DNA of 64,000 bases from Xylogone sp. PMI_703 (Eukaryota; Ascomycota; Leotiomycetes): the NCBI GenBank assembly GCA_021399445.1, contig JAJTUQ010000005.1:3782001-3846000 (forward strand). Direction: 5' to 3'. Shown here one piece after another: positions 33,497 through 45,111 of the stretch. Both the position numbers and the translations under genes were made by a program. Under the pieces are notes generated by a model that did no database searches, was not told the origin of the DNA, and saw only the letters and a program-made list of their open reading frames with translations. Numbering within the stretch: the first letter of the stretch is position 1; every line of letters begins with the position of its first letter.

Positions 33497-36400
33497 ATGC
33501 CGGGCTTCTTGCGTCGCCTTGGGCCGACCAACGATGTAGACGTGCGGAGACACAGCTTCTATGCCGCCGATATAGCGAGCAGTCCAGCCATTCCTGAGAA
33601 CGATATTATCACTAGCAGGACCAGCGAGCAGCTTCCCAGACGACCATCAGCAGCCGAATTCCTGTCGCCAGATTCAGCCGCGCAATTGCATCACTACGAT
33701 CAAACCAGCCCTGGAGACAGCGCCGGCCTCCCGGCACTTCGCCCCATATCTTCCCCTGTCCACGAAGCAGAAATTAAGCATCGACGTTTCTCACTCTTAA
33801 AGTTTCGCCATGCCTCAGATTCGCAGCTTTCTGCACGAGCCCGGATGCAGGCCGAGGAGGTTCCACCCCTACCAAGACGTGAGTTGCAATGAGCAGATCC
33901 CCCGCCTGGGAATGATCTCACCCTGCTTACATGGACAAATATAGCTCCAGAAATCATCACTACTGCACCTACTTTTGACATCAACACACCGAGCATAACT
34001 AGAAAGAAATCAAAGATGCGCCTTCCCAGTCGCTCCAAGAGCAACATTGATGGCGGCTCCACTGTCGACGATTCTACGAAACCCGAGAAAAAGGAGCATG
34101 CGACGGACTCTGGTTCATCAAGTGGCAGAAACCGGGTGACCTTTGATGAGCCAAGGAGATCCACTGCATCTTCAAGTGCTCATCCCCCTCCAGCGTATGG
34201 CGACGAAGCGACTTCGACTTTGGCTCTTCCGGTGACACGGCTCTCTGAATCTTCGAGATCTGATGGAAGTTCTGGTGATCATGGCATCTATGCTACTACA
34301 ACGACTACACACACAATTCAAACCACTACAACTTTTTTTCGTTTGCCTCGGCGAAAAAAGCAAGCAGCTCCTATGTTTGATCTGTCTCATCTACCCAAAG
34401 CCGCTCCTCAGGACCAATTCCTCACTGCACCGAGGGCATCAACCAATGGCTCAAGACGCTCCCTGGGGATGGACTCTCCCCCTGGCCGAGCAATGAGCAC
34501 GGCGTCAATAGAGGATGTGGTTAATGATCAACGTCCATCTCCATTGGCTTCTCCGGCGCACAGTATCCAGGGGACTTCCTCCCAGGTTGGCGGGACTGGA
34601 TCTCAGCTTTCTAGAGCTACGTCCAATGCTTCTGTGCAGTCCTCTCCTAGCCACAGAAGAATTGGACTACGCAATAGGTCATCCACGTTGAGCTCCCTGA
34701 GGAATGAGCAGAATGATGACGCTTTGCCTACCCCAACTCTTCCATCTGCGCGCACTTCTACCTCTACTGGACGTAAGAGTTTTGGTGATATTTTCGGCCT
34801 CTCCCACCGATTGCGGCAGAATTCTGAGCCTTCAAACGCCAAGGGATCTGGACCAGCCACGCCAGGCTCAACTACTTCCAAAAATAATTCAATGCAGTTA
34901 GTCAGAGATACAATCGTATTACCAGAAAGACACGAAGATGATACACCCGCCAAGTATCTTGTTCGCTTGGAGGAAGTAGTCAGTAGGGGCGTTGTAGCTA
35001 GCGTCCTATCCAAAGGAACTGACCCCTTTTCGCAAGCTGTCCTCCGGAGTTATATGCGTGGCTTTGGTTTCTTTGGTGATCCTATGGATATGGCTATTCG
35101 GAAGCTCCTCATGGAGGCCGAACTGCCTAAAGAGACACAGCAAATTGATAGATGTTTGCAAGGGTTTGCAAACCGGTATCATGAATGCAATCCAGGCATT
35201 TATGCAACTCCAGACCAAGCCTACTTTGTCGCCTTCTCACTTCTAATTCTGCATACAGATGTCTTCAACAAGAATAATAAACATAAGATGCAGAAGGCAG
35301 ATTACATTAAGAACACGCGTGGAGAAGGTATTTTTGACGAGATACTCGAATGTTTCTATGATAATATCTCATACACTCCCTTCATTCACGTCGAAGATGA
35401 TCTAGATATCAATGGCGAACGGATAGTCCAGCATCAAGTGAAAAAGAAGTCTCTTTTCCCTCGTGGAGCAGTAGACCCAACCAGACGGCCATTGAAGGAA
35501 CCCATCGATCCTTACACACTCATTATTGATGGCAGGCTCGATACACTCCGGCCAAACTTGAAAGATGTCATGCACCTGGAAGATCATTATAGCTACCTTG
35601 GTACTGCAACTTCCCTCAATATGAGCGAATTACAGAAAACTTTCTTCAGAACTGGCGTTTTGCAGATTGTTTCCGCACGCTCACGACCTGATGCATTCAT
35701 GTCTGAGAAAACGGTTAGCAATCCGGAGGAAGCACATCCCGGTATTGTTGACATCAAAATCACCAAGGTTGGTCTTTTGTGGCGTAAGGATCCCAAAAAG
35801 AAGAAGACTCGATCCCCCTGGCAGGAATGGGGTGCTATCCTTACAGGCTCTCAGCTTTATTTCTTCCGCAATACTGCCTGGATCAAAAGTCTGATGCATC
35901 AACTCGAGACTCATATAAAGCAAGGCCATGACGGAATTCCAGTTATATTCAAACCTCCATTAGAACAGTTCAAACCGGATGCATTGATGTCAACCGACGA
36001 TGCGGTGGCTTTACGGGATTCAACCTACAAGAAACACAAGAATGCATTCATTTTTGTCCGACATGGTGGATTTGAGGAGACTTTCTTAGCCGACAACGAA
36101 GAAGAAATGAACGATTGGCTGGCTAAGCTCAACTATGCTGCTGCATTCCGTACATCAGGTGTTAGAATGCGAGGTGTGGTGGGCGGCAACTACGAGGGCC
36201 AAAGAGCGCGGGGCATTAGGCGTCTCGGGAGCCGTAATGACTCTAGCCGATCCGTGCAGACTCCTACTGGCGAGGTTACAATAATGAGTGGGAAAATCGA
36301 TACAAAGATGCAACAAGATATCCTTGCAGCACGCCGAGAGATCATGGTGCAGAAAATCGCTGAGGCTGAGGAGAAGCTCGAGGTCGCGCAGAAACATCTG

Positions 36401-37822
36401 GATTTGCAATTGAGAAATGCAAGGCACTTGCAAATCCTGGCGCCAATTCAGCAGAAGACTCGAGAGCAAGTCATCCTGGCGGCTGCTAGAATGGCAGCAC
36501 AGTTGAAATGGGGGAGAATGGAAATCTGGCGGTTAAAGTGTCATCGAGACATATTGAAGTTGGACTTGGAAGATGAGAAAAATAGTTCAGATAACGAAAG
36601 TATCAGATACGAGTCTGCTGGGGCAACTCCAGAAAGAGCTAGCCTTTCTCGTCTACAATCAAAGACGGGTTCAATTCCACCAAACCAACAGAGCCCACGA
36701 TCACCTCAGGATAGTTTGGTCGGGCGGCAACCTTCCTCGTCACATGGGAAATCACAACAGGAGAAAGATCAAGCGGTGGATGATGGATTCCAGGCTCTAC
36801 CTGCCCTGTCCAATTCATCGAGCTTTCAGAAATCCCCACCCGCATGGGAACTTCCACCATTTAGCTTCAACATTTCTGGCAAGCGGAAAACTTCTCTTTC
36901 TAGTACCGCACCTACAACCTCGGAGGCTGGCCCTTCATCTGCTGTCACTGACAAGCAGAATATCAACACTGAATCAGGTCATCGCCCTAAGACACCGGAT
37001 GTCGATGCAGCTGAACAGGAGGTGTTGGAGCAAGCGGGTCTTATGGAAAACAATGGTACACCGGAGGGCAAGAGACCTGGAACAGGTCCCGAAAATGAAG
37101 AAAACAAAGACCATTCTGGCGACAAAGAGAAAGGCGATAAGAATAAAATCAGACGCAGTTTACAACGTACGCTACGAGATGCCCATGTTCCTACTCACAC
37201 CCGCTCTAGAAGAACTAAAGACTCATTTTCTGGAACAGTGGGCCCTGAAGAGGCTCCTACTGAGGATGTCTTATCTAGGGGCACTGGAAGCTTTGTGGTG
37301 CATGGTAAAAAGGCATCTGTCATCACGTTCGGCGAAGAACTTAAGCATATGTCACGAAAACAAGCGCCCAAGGATGAACACAGCATCCGCTCTCCATCTG
37401 TAGCCGATGATGATGTCCGCTCAGGGCCATCCGGCTACCGCGAACGGCATAATTCCGGAGCTACAGGTAGCACAGCAACAGGGAAAAGTATAGGAGACCT
37501 GCACAAAGTATCAACCAGCTACAGTTCCGAGTGTATATCGACTCTCGCCCATGAGCATGACAGCGAAGTTGCTGTAAGTTTTTCTGAAGGGAGACGGACA
37601 CCTCTCCCACCAGTTGATGACGGGGTCGAGGATAGCGCTGGCAGCGAACCAATCGAGGGACAGGCATTGTTCTATACACCGGAAGGTTCAAACTCGCCCA
37701 CAGCACCGAAATTCATGGATGTTGAAGATCCACATGAAGGTGACGGTGGTGAAGATTCTGCAAACCATACTTCTACAGACCACCTTCCCAATTCCTTACC
37801 TCAAACGGTAGTCAGCACCTAG
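33497..37822 (+). CDS. Sec7-PH domain Arf guanine-nucleotide exchange factor (Syt1-like)
   Basis: Two exons, 33497-33878 and 33945-37822, give 1419 aa. The first 440 residues are Ser/Pro/Thr-rich and probably disordered. A Sec7 domain spans about 448-605: DPFSQAVLRSYMRGFGF, then LPKETQQIDRCLQGFANRY with the glutamic finger near 521, then YFVAFSLLILHTDVFN. A PH domain follows at about 720-860 (TKVGLLWRKDPKKKKTRS, WQEWGAILTGSQLYFFRN), then a coiled coil near 920-960 (ILAARREIMVQKIAEAEEK). This order matches fungal Syt1/EFA6-like GEFs that load GTP on Arf at Golgi or plasma membrane. The C-terminal 400 residues are low-complexity. It converges with SRP72. Confidence 0.93.
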
Positions 37823-38376
37823 GAGTGTGACAGGTTTCATTCTCATCCTCTCTCTCTCCGAGATAATGATATAGCCGCTCTCTTGATGTTTTCTTTTGTT
37901 TTATTCCAGCACCAGTCATAAGAAATTCTGGTTGCCCACTATTTAGCCGGTTAAAGTACCAGGCGTATCTTTATAATGGGGATTTACCTTCGTCCCGCCA
38001 AGACAACACAAAAGTGCGATTATTGTTCTCGTTTGTTTGCTGTAAATTAGTATTCGTTTTGCTCGAGTAGCTCTCAGTTTCGGGGTAGATAAAGGCGTTT
38101 TACTTCAGCCGGGTTTGGAGGATACTTAGACACGTGTTGGGTTTGAGGTCTTAGGTTTTTTACTAGGTTATTATGACAACTTATTAAAATCGTCTCAAAA
38201 TAGATGAGACGTGGCACGGGCGGGTATGAAAACTTTTTGAAGCTTCTTTTTTTCATTTTTACATACGTCTTTTGATAATTCTTGTTCCTACATATGTGAT
38301 GCCCGATCCCCATGACCCCTGATCCGTATATAAGATGTACAGATATTCTGCCGAACCCCTGTCCTATCTATCTACC
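37823..38376. other. Tail-to-tail intergenic region
   Basis: Contains the 3' ends of the Sec7-PH and SRP72 genes, with a CT-rich stretch just after 37822 and T-rich tracts. No gene seen. Confidence 0.5.
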
Positions 38377-40395
38377 TCATTTCTTGCCCTTCTTCTTCTT
38401 GTTTTTGGATCCTCCACCTGGAGGAGCCTTCTCTACCTTGATTGCAGAACCACCAACTAGCTCTAGGCTCTCTTCCTCTTTCACAACCCCGCCTTGCGTT
38501 GCATCTGCAGCCTTCTTCTTCCCCTTCTTCCCCTTCGGTCGATAGCTGCTCCTGTCCCGTAATGGAAGCCATCTCTCCGGGTCCATCTTCTTGCCTTCCT
38601 CGTAGTCCTTCGGAAGTTTGCTCTTCCTCGTATGTCGCTTCTTGGCGGGCTTTTCCTTCTCCGCATCAGCAGCAGCGCTGCGTTTCTTGCTCGTTGTAGC
38701 CGATGGTTGCGTCACTATAGATGCGACGCCCGCCTCCTCAAGAGCCTCGACGTCAATGCCTGCAATGAGACGGTCTACCTGGGGAAGTTTATCCAGGTCT
38801 GAAGAGATCTTGGAAAAGTCGGTCGTGGCATATGATGCAACCATGCCAGCTACCGCAATGCGGTCATTGGCATCCTGTTCTCGTAGACTGGCAAATATCT
38901 CGCCGGCGGTTTTGAGGTCTTCTGGGTTTGAGGAGGGGAGAAGGGAGAACCCAGCTGCGCGAAGAAGAGATGGCGCAGGCTTGGATTTCCGCCTCCAGTA
39001 GGAAGCTGCTTTTTCTAGTTCGGCCTTGACTGATTCTTTGCGACCTGAGAGCTTGTATAATGAGACCATTACGGCGATGAGGCCGGGAGCAAATCGTACA
39101 TCTTGATCGGCTGGAGATGAAGACTCTTCCAGCCTCTTGAAGAAAGATTCGAGAAGGTCGATTGCAGGTCCTGGGTTGTTGGTGAGGACGTATAATTGGA
39201 TTATAGTTAACATCAACCCAACATCATTTGGTCTTTTTTCTAAGAGAAGCAAAACTTGCTTCAGCCCGGCCTTTCCAGTTGCACCATGCGTATGAGCCGC
39301 AGCATTGAGGACTGAAATGCTGTTCACAAATGATGACAGGGTAGGTGATGGAGACTTCGATATGATGGACGAAGTAGAATGTGCCACCCCGGAAAACTTT
39401 TGAGCTTGGAGGTCAACCACATAGCGATTCCGTCGCAATATGCTTGCTTGATACTCAAAATGTTTTTCAGAATGCTTGAGCTTGGGCATAGACTCAAATA
39501 CACGCTCGGTAAGATAAGGGTTGCTATTCTCTATCGAGGCAGCCAGCTCATTATTCTGAGCAATGGCTCTCGATGGTAATTCGGGAACCCTGTTAATGTT
39601 AGTTAAGGGACATGGTTGATTCAGGGGCTGCACATACTCTGCCACGTTTATCATCTTTTGTATCGCCTCAGCATCCTCAGCCTTGCCCATCTTTGTGAGT
39701 ACAAAGGCCTGTTGGACCATGATTGGTAGAATCTCGGCCTTTTTATCCTCATCACTTAACTCGTCAGATGCCTCGCATAAATCTCTTGCCCTCTTCAGCA
39801 GCATGGCAGCAACGGATAGTTCCCCTCGTGCAATACAGGCGCATGCAGAATTATAAGCCGTCTCAAAAGCTTCCAGATCTTCTCTGGTAGCCTTCTTTCT
39901 GCTGGGCTCAACTTTGTCTCCATTCTCCTGCCACTCCAGCTGCGCATCAACCGCGGCACTATTAATTCTCAGATCATTTTCCTCTCCTTCAATCGGTGCC
40001 TTCTGACTGTTCAGCTCTTTATATATCCGCGCTGCATCCTCAAACTTCTCTGCTCGATAGGCGACCTGGGCAGCCACGTGCTTCAACCCTCTTTCACTAC
40101 TGCTCACTCCACGAGCTAGTTCTTCGGCCTCCACAAGTTTGCCCGTCTTGTACAAGGCATATGCCTGCTCGAGAACACATTCCTGGGAGAGCTTATCGCC
40201 TCCCTCGTCGAGAGCGCGCAAGGCGTCTTCAAAGCGATCAAGATTAAGAAGCGCAATCACCCGGGTGTGCAGGGCTTTCGGGTCGTTTTTGGAGGTTTTC
40301 AGAACAGCGTTGGCCGCCTTGAGGATCTCTTCATGGTCATCAATGGTAGCGGAGCGTAGCAGGCTGCTCAGCGTAGCTGCTGGGTTGGAGGCCAT
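38377..40395 (-). CDS. SRP72: Signal recognition particle subunit SRP72
   Basis: The frame is open over 672 codons, but an ideal intron (GTATGT...CTTAACTAAC...CAG, 39590-39637, 48 nt) lies within it. Exons 40395-39638 and 39589-38377 give 656 aa and remove a segment (YVQPLNQPCPLTNINR) absent from the expected family alignment. The N-terminal two thirds are TPR-like helices (ALHTRVIALLNLDRFEDALRAL, ECVLEQAYALYKTGKLVEAEEL). The C-terminus has the conserved RNA-binding block RKSKLPKDYEEGKKMDPERWLPLRDRSSY, named here only in part, and a Lys-rich end KNKKKKGKK. SRP72 pairs with SRP68 on 7S RNA for ER targeting. Confidence 0.95.
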   Translation of the reverse strand: MASNPAATLSSLLRSATIDDHEEILKAANAVLKTSKNDPKALHTRVIALLNLDRFEDALRALDEGGDKLSQECVLEQAYALYKTGKLVEAEELARGVSSSERGLKHVAAQVAYRAEKFEDAARIYKELNSQKAPIEGEENDLRINSAAVDAQLEWQENGDKVEPSRKKATREDLEAFETAYNSACACIARGELSVAAMLLKRARDLCEASDELSDEDKKAEILPIMVQQAFVLTKMGKAEDAEAIQKMINVAEYVQPLNQPCPLTNINRVPELPSRAIAQNNELAASIENSNPYLTERVFESMPKLKHSEKHFEYQASILRRNRYVVDLQAQKFSGVAHSTSSIISKSPSPTLSSFVNSISVLNAAAHTHGATGKAGLKQVLLLLEKRPNDVGLMLTIIQLYVLTNNPGPAIDLLESFFKRLEESSSPADQDVRFAPGLIAVMVSLYKLSGRKESVKAELEKAASYWRRKSKPAPSLLRAAGFSLLPSSNPEDLKTAGEIFASLREQDANDRIAVAGMVASYATTDFSKISSDLDKLPQVDRLIAGIDVEALEEAGVASIVTQPSATTSKKRSAAADAEKEKPAKKRHTRKSKLPKDYEEGKKMDPERWLPLRDRSSYRPKGKKGKKKAADATQGGVVKEEESLELVGGSAIKVEKAPPGGGSKNKKKKGKK

Positions 40396-41179
40396 AGCGA
40401 ATATGATGCTGGCGGGGCCTCAAAAGAAGGGTTCTCAGGTAATGATGGGCAGTCGCGCAACCCAGGCCATCAGATGCCTTCTCCGTCGGCAATCGAAGAA
40501 TCTTTAGACCAAGGACATGCTAGAGCAGTGGAGGTCTGTCGTTTTGGTCTATTCTATGTCCCCTCTCAGCGGGGTAGTCGCAATAATTATGGCCTGCAAC
40601 TGAATTATCAGGTTGGGAATTTCCACAGTGCGAGATGTGGGGCAGCTGGATGCGGCCGCCTTAGGGGAATTAGACGAGTTCGAAGCTGCTTTTCCTTCTA
40701 GACCAGCGTGATCAGCTCATAGATCTCAAAACAAGAGAGAATGGCTCAAGAAGTGATTGCAAAGGATCGCCTAATAACTAATTTTAGAGGTGAAGAACAG
40801 TAGCCGATTCTTTTTCTACCATTGTTACCATCTAAAGCAGCGAAATCTAAATGCATTACATCCCCGCCGGTCTTGTGGATTTATGACGAGGGTAAACGTT
40901 AACCATCACTTTCACATATTTGGGGGAAGCCTTGGTATAGATCTGCGCAGACAATGCTGCTGTATTCGGTTTATTTATTGTTGAATGGGGAAATTTCCCT
41001 ATACCCGCTAATTATAAATGCTTTATCTTTTGACCCTTCCAAGGGTTCTTCTAAATATGAAGATCTCTGCCCGAACTCTCACATGTGGTATAATCTAAGT
41101 CCCATACATTTGAGCAAAACATGCGCTCAACAGATATACAAATCTAACGCCTGAACCATGCACCTGGTATCCGTTTTAT
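40396..41179. other. Intergenic, SRP72 promoter and 3' flank of the PAP2 gene
   Basis: No convincing gene, repeat or RNA. Open frames are below 80 codons and featureless. Confidence 0.5.
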
Positions 41180-42592
41180 TTATCCATACACTCTTCGTCC
41201 GATCCGGCGGTTTCGCTCTCCAGTAGAAGGCATTGGTTTCTCCAGCCTCAAGCACCATAGTAACAAGTCCTCTAATGGCAATAGCACCAAGAAAATGCGG
41301 TTACAGAAAAAGGCAGTAATTGCCACGAGGGTAGCCACACATGCATCCATGAAGTAGTGGTTGGCAGTCGCAACGATCGTAGTCAGGATCCAGGTTGGGT
41401 ATCCAATACCAAGCAAGAGGTAGAACAGTATCCAAAACTTGGACTTGCGTGTTTCTCCTGGCTCCAGCTTCCTCCGGAAGATTCCCGATTGGTAGACAAG
41501 GGTGCTGCCAATACAGAAGGAATAGCCAAAATGCATCGAGGGCATAGCTGCGAGTGAGTTGACGTATTTTCCAGACATCCACACACTCTGAGCATCATCG
41601 TGACGGACACTATCGAGGAATCCATACTCCGGTGGTAGCAATCGAGGCGGCATACATGGGTAGAAAACGAAAATGCAGAACGCGAGAAGGTTGGTGAGGG
41701 TCATGGTTCTCCGGACGATTGCGAAAGTATTGTGTGAAGGGGCGATGTAGTAGTACCAGGCAATAAATCTAAGATAGGAGTTAGCCAAATGATGGGGACA
41801 ATCAGTCAACACTGGTTATATATATATATAAAAAAACGGACTCACCCCACGGTACCTGGAATATGGATCAGGGCATAGGAACGATTGAGAACAGTCAGGA
41901 AGGTCTGATGGCCGTGCATGAACCACTGCTGCACGTCGCGCTCCCTGACCGGCCACAAGAAGCTCAGCCAGGAGAACTCCTCGAATTCGAGGATCGCCAA
42001 GGCATGATCCTGGGCGACATCCCAAATGCTGGTTTTAGAGAAGACGGCCTGCGAGAGGATGCTGGTCGAACGGTAGAAGGCGTAGGTGATGATCCAGTAA
42101 AACATCTCCATCAGAAAGGGGAACTTCTGCATGATCCTGCTGTGGAAGTGGTTTGCAAACTGCGAGGTGTTAGGCGTATAGAGATCCAGACCACAGCATC
42201 TTCTCCTCTTAGGAGGATGCTTCTCGCCCGTGAAGATGGGATCCTCGGCAATATCATCCATCAGGTCATCGTAGAGATGCTCGCGGGAGAGCAGGTCGTC
42301 TGAGGATCGTGCCGAGTTTGAGTCTGGGTCGTCGTTGAGTATGCCGCTGTGTGGCTTCTTGGTACGGAATATCTGGAAGCCGCGCCGTCTGGTGAAGAAC
42401 ATGGCGCCCACCAGAATGCTGGCGACAAGCTGGAAGAAAAGGAACCGTTAGCCATGCAGACTCTTTGCACTGGGTAAGACACCCAACAGGACCACTTACT
42501 ATGGGCTCAAACCATCCCGGCAGTTTCCACGCAGCCTCGCTGTTCCACTCAGGTTCCCCTATTGGAACCGTGATGTTCGCCTCGAGCCCCAT
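41180..42592 (-). CDS. PAP2-superfamily integral membrane protein
   Basis: Three exons (42592-42500, 42429-41846, 41768-41180) give 421 aa. One hydrophobic N-terminal segment precedes a cytosolic loop with an acidic stretch. Several helices follow, with the PAP2-type motifs: YPCMPPRLLP, then SLAAMPSMHFGYSF (phosphatase motif 2, His in SMH) and TIVATANHYFMDACVA (motif 3, His and Asp). The arrangement is that of the PAP2_3 group, which includes the catalytic subunit of fungal inositol phosphorylceramide synthase and related lipid phosphatases. The exact substrate is not readable; it is not obviously Aur1 itself. Intron 2 contains a (TA)n tract. Confidence 0.88.
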
Positions 42593-43162
42593 GGTTGACC
42601 AGCAGCGTCACACATCTACCGATGGAAAAGAGAAGGGGATTCGTGTTTGAGGAGTAGATGATATTAAAAGGAGTAATAATATATAGGAGTAGCAAGAAAT
42701 CGGAGACAGCTGCAGGCACAGAGGAGAGGAGAGGAAGTAGAAGCGTGACGTCGAAAGGAGCAGAGGGTGGAATGCTGTCCAGCTGCGGCAGATTCGGTAA
42801 CAGGGGAGGAGGCCAATTAACTTGATCTATTAAAATGCACAAGCTGAACAAATAGAATAGAAAAAAGAATGGGGATGCAAAAGTGCACGGTGGCACTAGA
42901 TCAAGGAGAGAGTGTGCGATGTGTACAGTGTATAATAAAGAGAGTGAGAGAGACAGAGCGCGAGCAAAAGGAATGAAACAAGCAAAGACAAGGGCAATTA
43001 GGTAAAGAGATGGACGGAGGGTTGATGATAGGATTGACTGCTTGGAACGGGTCGGGAGCTAGGCAAGGGAGAGAGGCTCGAGGGGCTTTGACGGAGGAGG
43101 CTCCAGTGAGGCGACAGGGCTTCGGTACCGGTAGGCTAAAGGCCTTGGCTGCGTGACTGCGG

Positions 43163-43206
43163 CACCATCACCATCACCATCACCATTACCATTACCATTA
43201 CCATCA
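43163..43206 (+). repeat. (CACCAT/TACCAT)n microsatellite
   Basis: Seven consecutive six-base units of the CACCAT type change to TACCAT midway. No open frame with features covers it. Confidence 0.85.
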
Positions 43207-43389
43207 ACAGGCATGGTACGTACACAGGATCACCAACAATCATTTGTATGATAATCATTATCACCATCATCATTATCACGAATAACATTCCTTATTCTCA
43301 TCATTACTACATTGTGCAAACATACACTGTTCTGTCAATACTGAGAAAACACCAACCCTGAAACTCCTACTGCAGCTTGGGCAGCCGAG

Positions 43390-43406
43390 CGTACGTACGT
43401 ACGTAC
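43390..43406 (+). repeat. (CGTA)n tetranucleotide repeat
   Basis: Four CGTA units in a row plus one extra base. It is fully self-complementary. Confidence 0.85.
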
Positions 43407-44953
43407 AAACATGTCATTAATTATGGTTTTAAACTCCATTGGTTTCCCCGATAATTGGCTGCCAACTTGGCTGCCAGTTGGTCAACTTGTCAACTTAGTA
43501 AATACGAAGTACGAGCTCGTCTGACTGGATTGGATGTTTCCCACCATCACAGCCGCCGGAGGAATAGGGAAAGACTCGAAGTTCGGCCCCGAGATCCTGC
43601 TGGGCGCCAGCAAAATGCCCACTAGATACAGCTAGCGCCCAGGGGCTTACGACGACTACGAGCGAGGCCATGCATAACAGGGGCTGTGTGCTCAGGCAAG
43701 ATTATTGGATTGTCCCGGCTCACGGCAAAGCAGCAGCCCTCTCTTTCTGCTTCGCTGAGCGAATGCATTTCACTCTCAGTTCTTTGCAGATACGGTAGGT
43801 ATTCTCCGCAGAATGACCCCGTATTCTATGTCGTACATGCCGTATCATTGCAGGATACAGTACTATGCTAACTTACGGCCGCGTTAGAGCTGTACAATTA
43901 CACCTACAATCACTCAACCGCACAATTATTGCACAACGTCGATACTAGAAGTCACGACTTGGTCAATCCCCTGAGCAAGCAGTGTCGCGTGTTGCGCCAA
44001 GCAATGGAGCTGGGGTTGTGCGCCCGTTCCGCCAGGGAAATATCCCATCTCCATCTCGATGTCCATCTCCTCCACACTGGATATTAATTAATTACGCCAT
44101 TGCGACCGAACGAAAATTGCCCAAGATAGCTACAAGTACACCAACAGGAACAGGGACAATAATGACTGCCTGCGCTGACCTATTCTAAATCCATATATTA
44201 CGATAGCTTCCAGCAGAAATTGACGATCCAGGTACAGGACGGGCAACTAAACCCGCATTCCTTCGCGCAAAACAACCACAACAACAAGACAAGCCGGAGA
44301 AATAGAAACGGAGGCGTAGTCAGACGGAAAGGGCTGTGACCGCTGATCTCCATGATGTCGGTGGACTTTTGCCCCTGCGCCCCTTCCTCTCCTTTTTCTT
44401 CCTTGCAAAGTAAGGTTAAAAAGGTAACCTCAGATCCACCCCGCTGCGAGCGTTGCAGCACACGAAGCACAAGCGTCTTGGCTCTTTTGATCCTTTCGCA
44501 GTAAGCGCGCCGATGTATCAACAGACGCACCACGTGAGTATCAGTTTCAGTAATTAATCAAAATTGCCAGATTTATGGCCTAACATGCTAGAATCTGATT
44601 CTTGAACATGACTTTGTAATGCTAGAATACAAGTACAAGTACACGATACATCAAACCAGAAAACAGGTACTGTACTACTTCCGATCCTGATTCGTCTCAC
44701 GCAACCACGCATATGCCAGGAACAAACCTCAAACGCGGATAAATATAGTTTCTTACATAACAGCACTCTAAGCTAATCACACCCATGCACGATGTTTAAC
44801 GTTAAGTTCAATCCTTCTATGGTACTCCCGGTGGACAGAGTAGTTGGCGTAGTGGTACATAAATCGCCACCAAAATTTGGCGAGCTCTGAAGCAGCAGCA
44901 GCATCACCATGCGAACCACGCTGTGCTTCCGGAGTGAGGGAAAGCAATTTTTC

Positions 44954-44970
44954 AAAAAAAAACAAAAAAA
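44954..44970 (-). terminator. Pol III poly-T terminator of the tRNA gene
   Basis: On the minus strand, nine bases after the tRNA end there are seven T, one G and then nine T. Such runs stop RNA polymerase III and support real Pol III transcription of the locus now or in the recent past. Confidence 0.75.
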
Positions 44971-44979
44971 GATATATTA

Positions 44980-45111
44980 CGACACCTGTGCGATTCGCTG
45001 TGAAATGTTAGAAATTTCTAAAATATTTTCAAAGAGAATAATACTTACAACGCACGCGCCCGAAGGCAACTGCTTAGCAGGCAGTCGAGTTAACCACTCC
45101 CCCAAGGTGCC
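44980..45111 (-). tRNA. tRNA-Ser(GCT) gene split in the T-loop by an intron-like 51-mer
   Basis: On the minus strand, exon A is 45111-45049 and exon B is 44997-44980. Joined, they make an 81-nt class II tRNA. Acceptor GGCACCT pairs with AGGTGTC (one G-T) with discriminator G. The D-stem GGG/CTC and the loop GAGTGGTTAA are present. The anticodon arm ACTGC/GCAGT carries the loop CTGCTAA with GCT at 45078-45076, reading AGC/AGU serine codons. The variable arm is TGCC-TTCG-GGCG. The T-stem GTGCG/CGCAC encloses TTCGAAT only when 44998-45048 is removed. The A box TGGGGGAGTGG is near consensus; the B box is split by the insert. No intron stands at the usual 37/38 site. A poly-T terminator follows. 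It could be a spliced gene or one disrupted by an intron-like insertion. Confidence 0.88.
44998..45048 (-). other. Spliceosomal-type intron inside the tRNA T-loop
   Basis: Read on the minus strand it begins GTAAGT, has TTTCTAACA with a branch-point A a few bases before the end, and finishes TTTCACAG. The length of 51 nt is typical of protein-gene introns in this window. It interrupts the T-loop between tRNA positions 55 and 56 (TT|CGAAT). Excision exactly at GT and AG restores the T-arm and B box. Confidence 0.8.

Larger units (their letters stand above)
42593..44953. other. Gene-poor region with microsatellites
   Basis: Purine-rich (GA) tracts near 42900-43090, two microsatellites (listed separately) and otherwise ordinary AT-rich sequence. 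Open frames are short and overlap. No protein gene is supported; an unannotated 5'UTR or lncRNA is possible. Confidence 0.5.

Noticed and set aside
43163..43406. CRISPR-like array
   Set aside because: The repeats are simple microsatellites without unique spacers, in a eukaryotic genome.
44980..45111. Plain tRNA pseudogene or tRNA-derived SINE
   Set aside because: All stems pair without decay, no SINE body or poly-A follows, and a proper poly-T terminator is in place. Disruption by the insert is kept as the alternative.
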